Positions 62,920 to 64,000 of a stretch of DNA of 64,000 nucleotides are shown in pieces. A program made the translations under genes and the position numbers. This DNA comes from Phaeodactylum tricornutum CCAP 1055/1. Lineage: Eukaryota; Bacillariophyta; Bacillariophyceae; Surirellales; Neidiaceae. The first letter of the stretch is position 1; each line of letters begins with the position of its first letter. The notes beneath the pieces are model-generated. The model saw only the letters and a program-made list of their open reading frames with translations, ran no database searches and was not told where the DNA came from. The stretch is taken from NCBI RefSeq assembly GCF_000150955.2, contig NC_011669.1, forward strand, positions 2,114,993 through 2,178,992, read 5' to 3'.

Positions 62920-63920
62920 ATGACGAGGGCAACTCAAACGCTTGCTCGATTGTTACTGTTCGCATTAGCGACGATGGCGCCAACAGCGGCTTGGATCACC
63001 TCCTTACCAAAGCCCGCTGTGTCTCGTGCCACTGCGCCATCGATGAATTCAAGCCCTTCCCGTCTTCAATCAAAGAAAAGCAACGATCTAGGGAAGCTTG
63101 TGGCCTCCGTATTTCTGGCATCAACCATCGTGATCGGGGCTCCTGCCGCTTTGGCTGACGAAATTGGCGTTGAAAGGGACGCGCCTACTCTATTTACGGG
63201 AGAAAATGTCATGGTAGGTTCCGCCGTCTAATTTTCCCGTTGGGCGACAGCATGCCGTGTATGTGCACAAAATGAGTAGTTAACTTTTGCATGATTTTTT
63301 CAGATTTGCAAAAAGCGAGGGCCGCTCGGGGCTTGCCTGGAATCGGTCGTCCGTACGGAATCAAACGATAACGACAAGGCGAAACAATACTTTCGCGATC
63401 CGTCCGAAATCGTGCGACAAAAGGAAGCAACGTTGCGGGCGGCTGCGGAAGAAACGCAAGGAAACGCATTGATTGAAAAACTTCGACAGCAGACGGAAGA
63501 TAACAAGGAGAAGAACAGATTGACGGTTGAACGTAAAACGTTTGAGAATGATCAGGTATGTTTGGTCCTTGCCTTTCGTATATGCGTGGTATCGCACGCG
63601 GGTAAAACGAACCTTTGCAAACAATTTCTTTTGGGCCTCTCTAAATGATGCAACTAACCCCTTTTTCGAAAAAATGCGCGCAGTCGGCCTCATTCGGACC
63701 TTTCGATCGGCAAGTTGTGATTATGAATACGGATGGTCGAACGTTTACTCTTTTAGAAAACCCGCAAGCCATGCGACTAAAGAAAGCAGGCTTTATTGAA
63801 GGGCGCCAGTTTGTTAAGCAGCCCACAAAGGATGATATTGCCGCCGCACTCGAACCGGATGGTCCGGGTCTAGCCGGTGCCCTCTTGGGAGTCTTTGGCA
63901 AGAACAACAACGCCAATTAA
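62920..63920 (+). CDS. Putative thylakoid-lumen protein, unknown
   Basis: Exons are 62920-63213, 63304-63555 and 63684-63920, all phase 0, giving 260 residues. The ATG at 62920 begins MTRATQTLARLLLFALATM, followed by TAA-W at 22-25, a plastid-presequence cleavage site with Trp in place of Phe. Residues about 58-79 (LGKLVASVFLASTIVIGAPAALA-DE) form a second hydrophobic segment ending in A-L-A, as in thylakoid transfer signals. The mature part has ICKKRGPLGACLESVVRTE with two Cys, then a charged helical segment (RQKEATLRAAAEETQGNALI ... LRQQTEDNKEKNRL) and a C-terminal SFGPFDRQVVIMNTDG ... ENPQAMRLKKAGFI. No family was recognised. Location in the lumen or on the thylakoid is an inference from the tripartite N-terminus. 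Confidence 0.75.
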
Positions 63921-64000
63921 ATTTTGGGCTATAATGCTATCTCTCTCATACTTATCAAACTCCGATTAAGCATTGCATCAACTCTAGGAATGCGTGCAAT

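Overview
The window looks like a nuclear chromosome segment of a pennate diatom, most likely Phaeodactylum tricornutum or a close relative. The reasons are a compact layout of intron-poor genes at roughly 48% G+C, short GT-AG introns (mostly 70-125 nt, donors often GTACGT or GTAAGT), an Lhcr/FCP-type light-harvesting gene, and several N-termini with the bipartite plastid presequence and the ASAF-like cleavage motif used by algae with secondary red plastids. The species name is inferred; no search was run. I see no tRNA, rRNA, CRISPR array, transposon or viral fossil.

Layout. 0.2-6.4 kb: a RING-finger gene, mitochondrial ribosomal protein mL54, a small PH-like/REC114-like candidate and an auxilin-like J-protein. 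7.4-20 kb: a MATE transporter, a probable organellar DEAD-box helicase with a DETD motif, an SNM1/PSO2 crosslink-repair nuclease and the TRAPP subunit TRAPPC10. 20.6-30.5 kb: a plastid-type saccharopine-dehydrogenase-like oxidoreductase, a LYR-motif mitochondrial protein, the Lhcr-type antenna gene, uracil-DNA glycosylase, an aldo/keto reductase and the SAGA adaptor ADA2. 31-40.7 kb: ETF beta, a PITH-domain protein, a CCR4-like phosphatase with an EF-hand-like insert, a thermospermine/spermidine synthase and a bromodomain-PWWP chromatin protein. 41.6-53 kb: a tiny tail-anchored protein, a long disordered Ser-rich protein, a DDX5/DBP2-type helicase with a 5-nt microexon, an Elongin-A-like protein, SEC13 and a second RING gene that is a paralogue of the first. 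53.8-64 kb: an F-box Tubby-like protein, a gene-poor stretch, a cyclophilin whose start codon appears to be split by an intron, acireductone dioxygenase, a plastid protein resembling the FTR variable chain, and a putative thylakoid-lumen protein.

The genes do not form an operon-like pathway. Divergent pairs share 0.3-1 kb promoter regions and convergent pairs often lie under 200 bp apart. Recurring themes are chromatin and transcription (ADA2, bromo-PWWP, Elongin-A-like), DNA repair (SNM1, UNG), secretory traffic (TRAPPC10, SEC13, auxilin-like) and plastid proteins (five candidates).

Most interesting points: the two equal-length RING paralogues 50 kb apart in inverted orientation; the DDX5 microexon whose skipping gives an immediate stop; the split ATG of the cyclophilin; an Elongin A with its TFIIS-N domain inside the elongin core; a REC114-like candidate; a FTR-variable-like plastid protein; and an 11-mer motif recurring in upstream regions.
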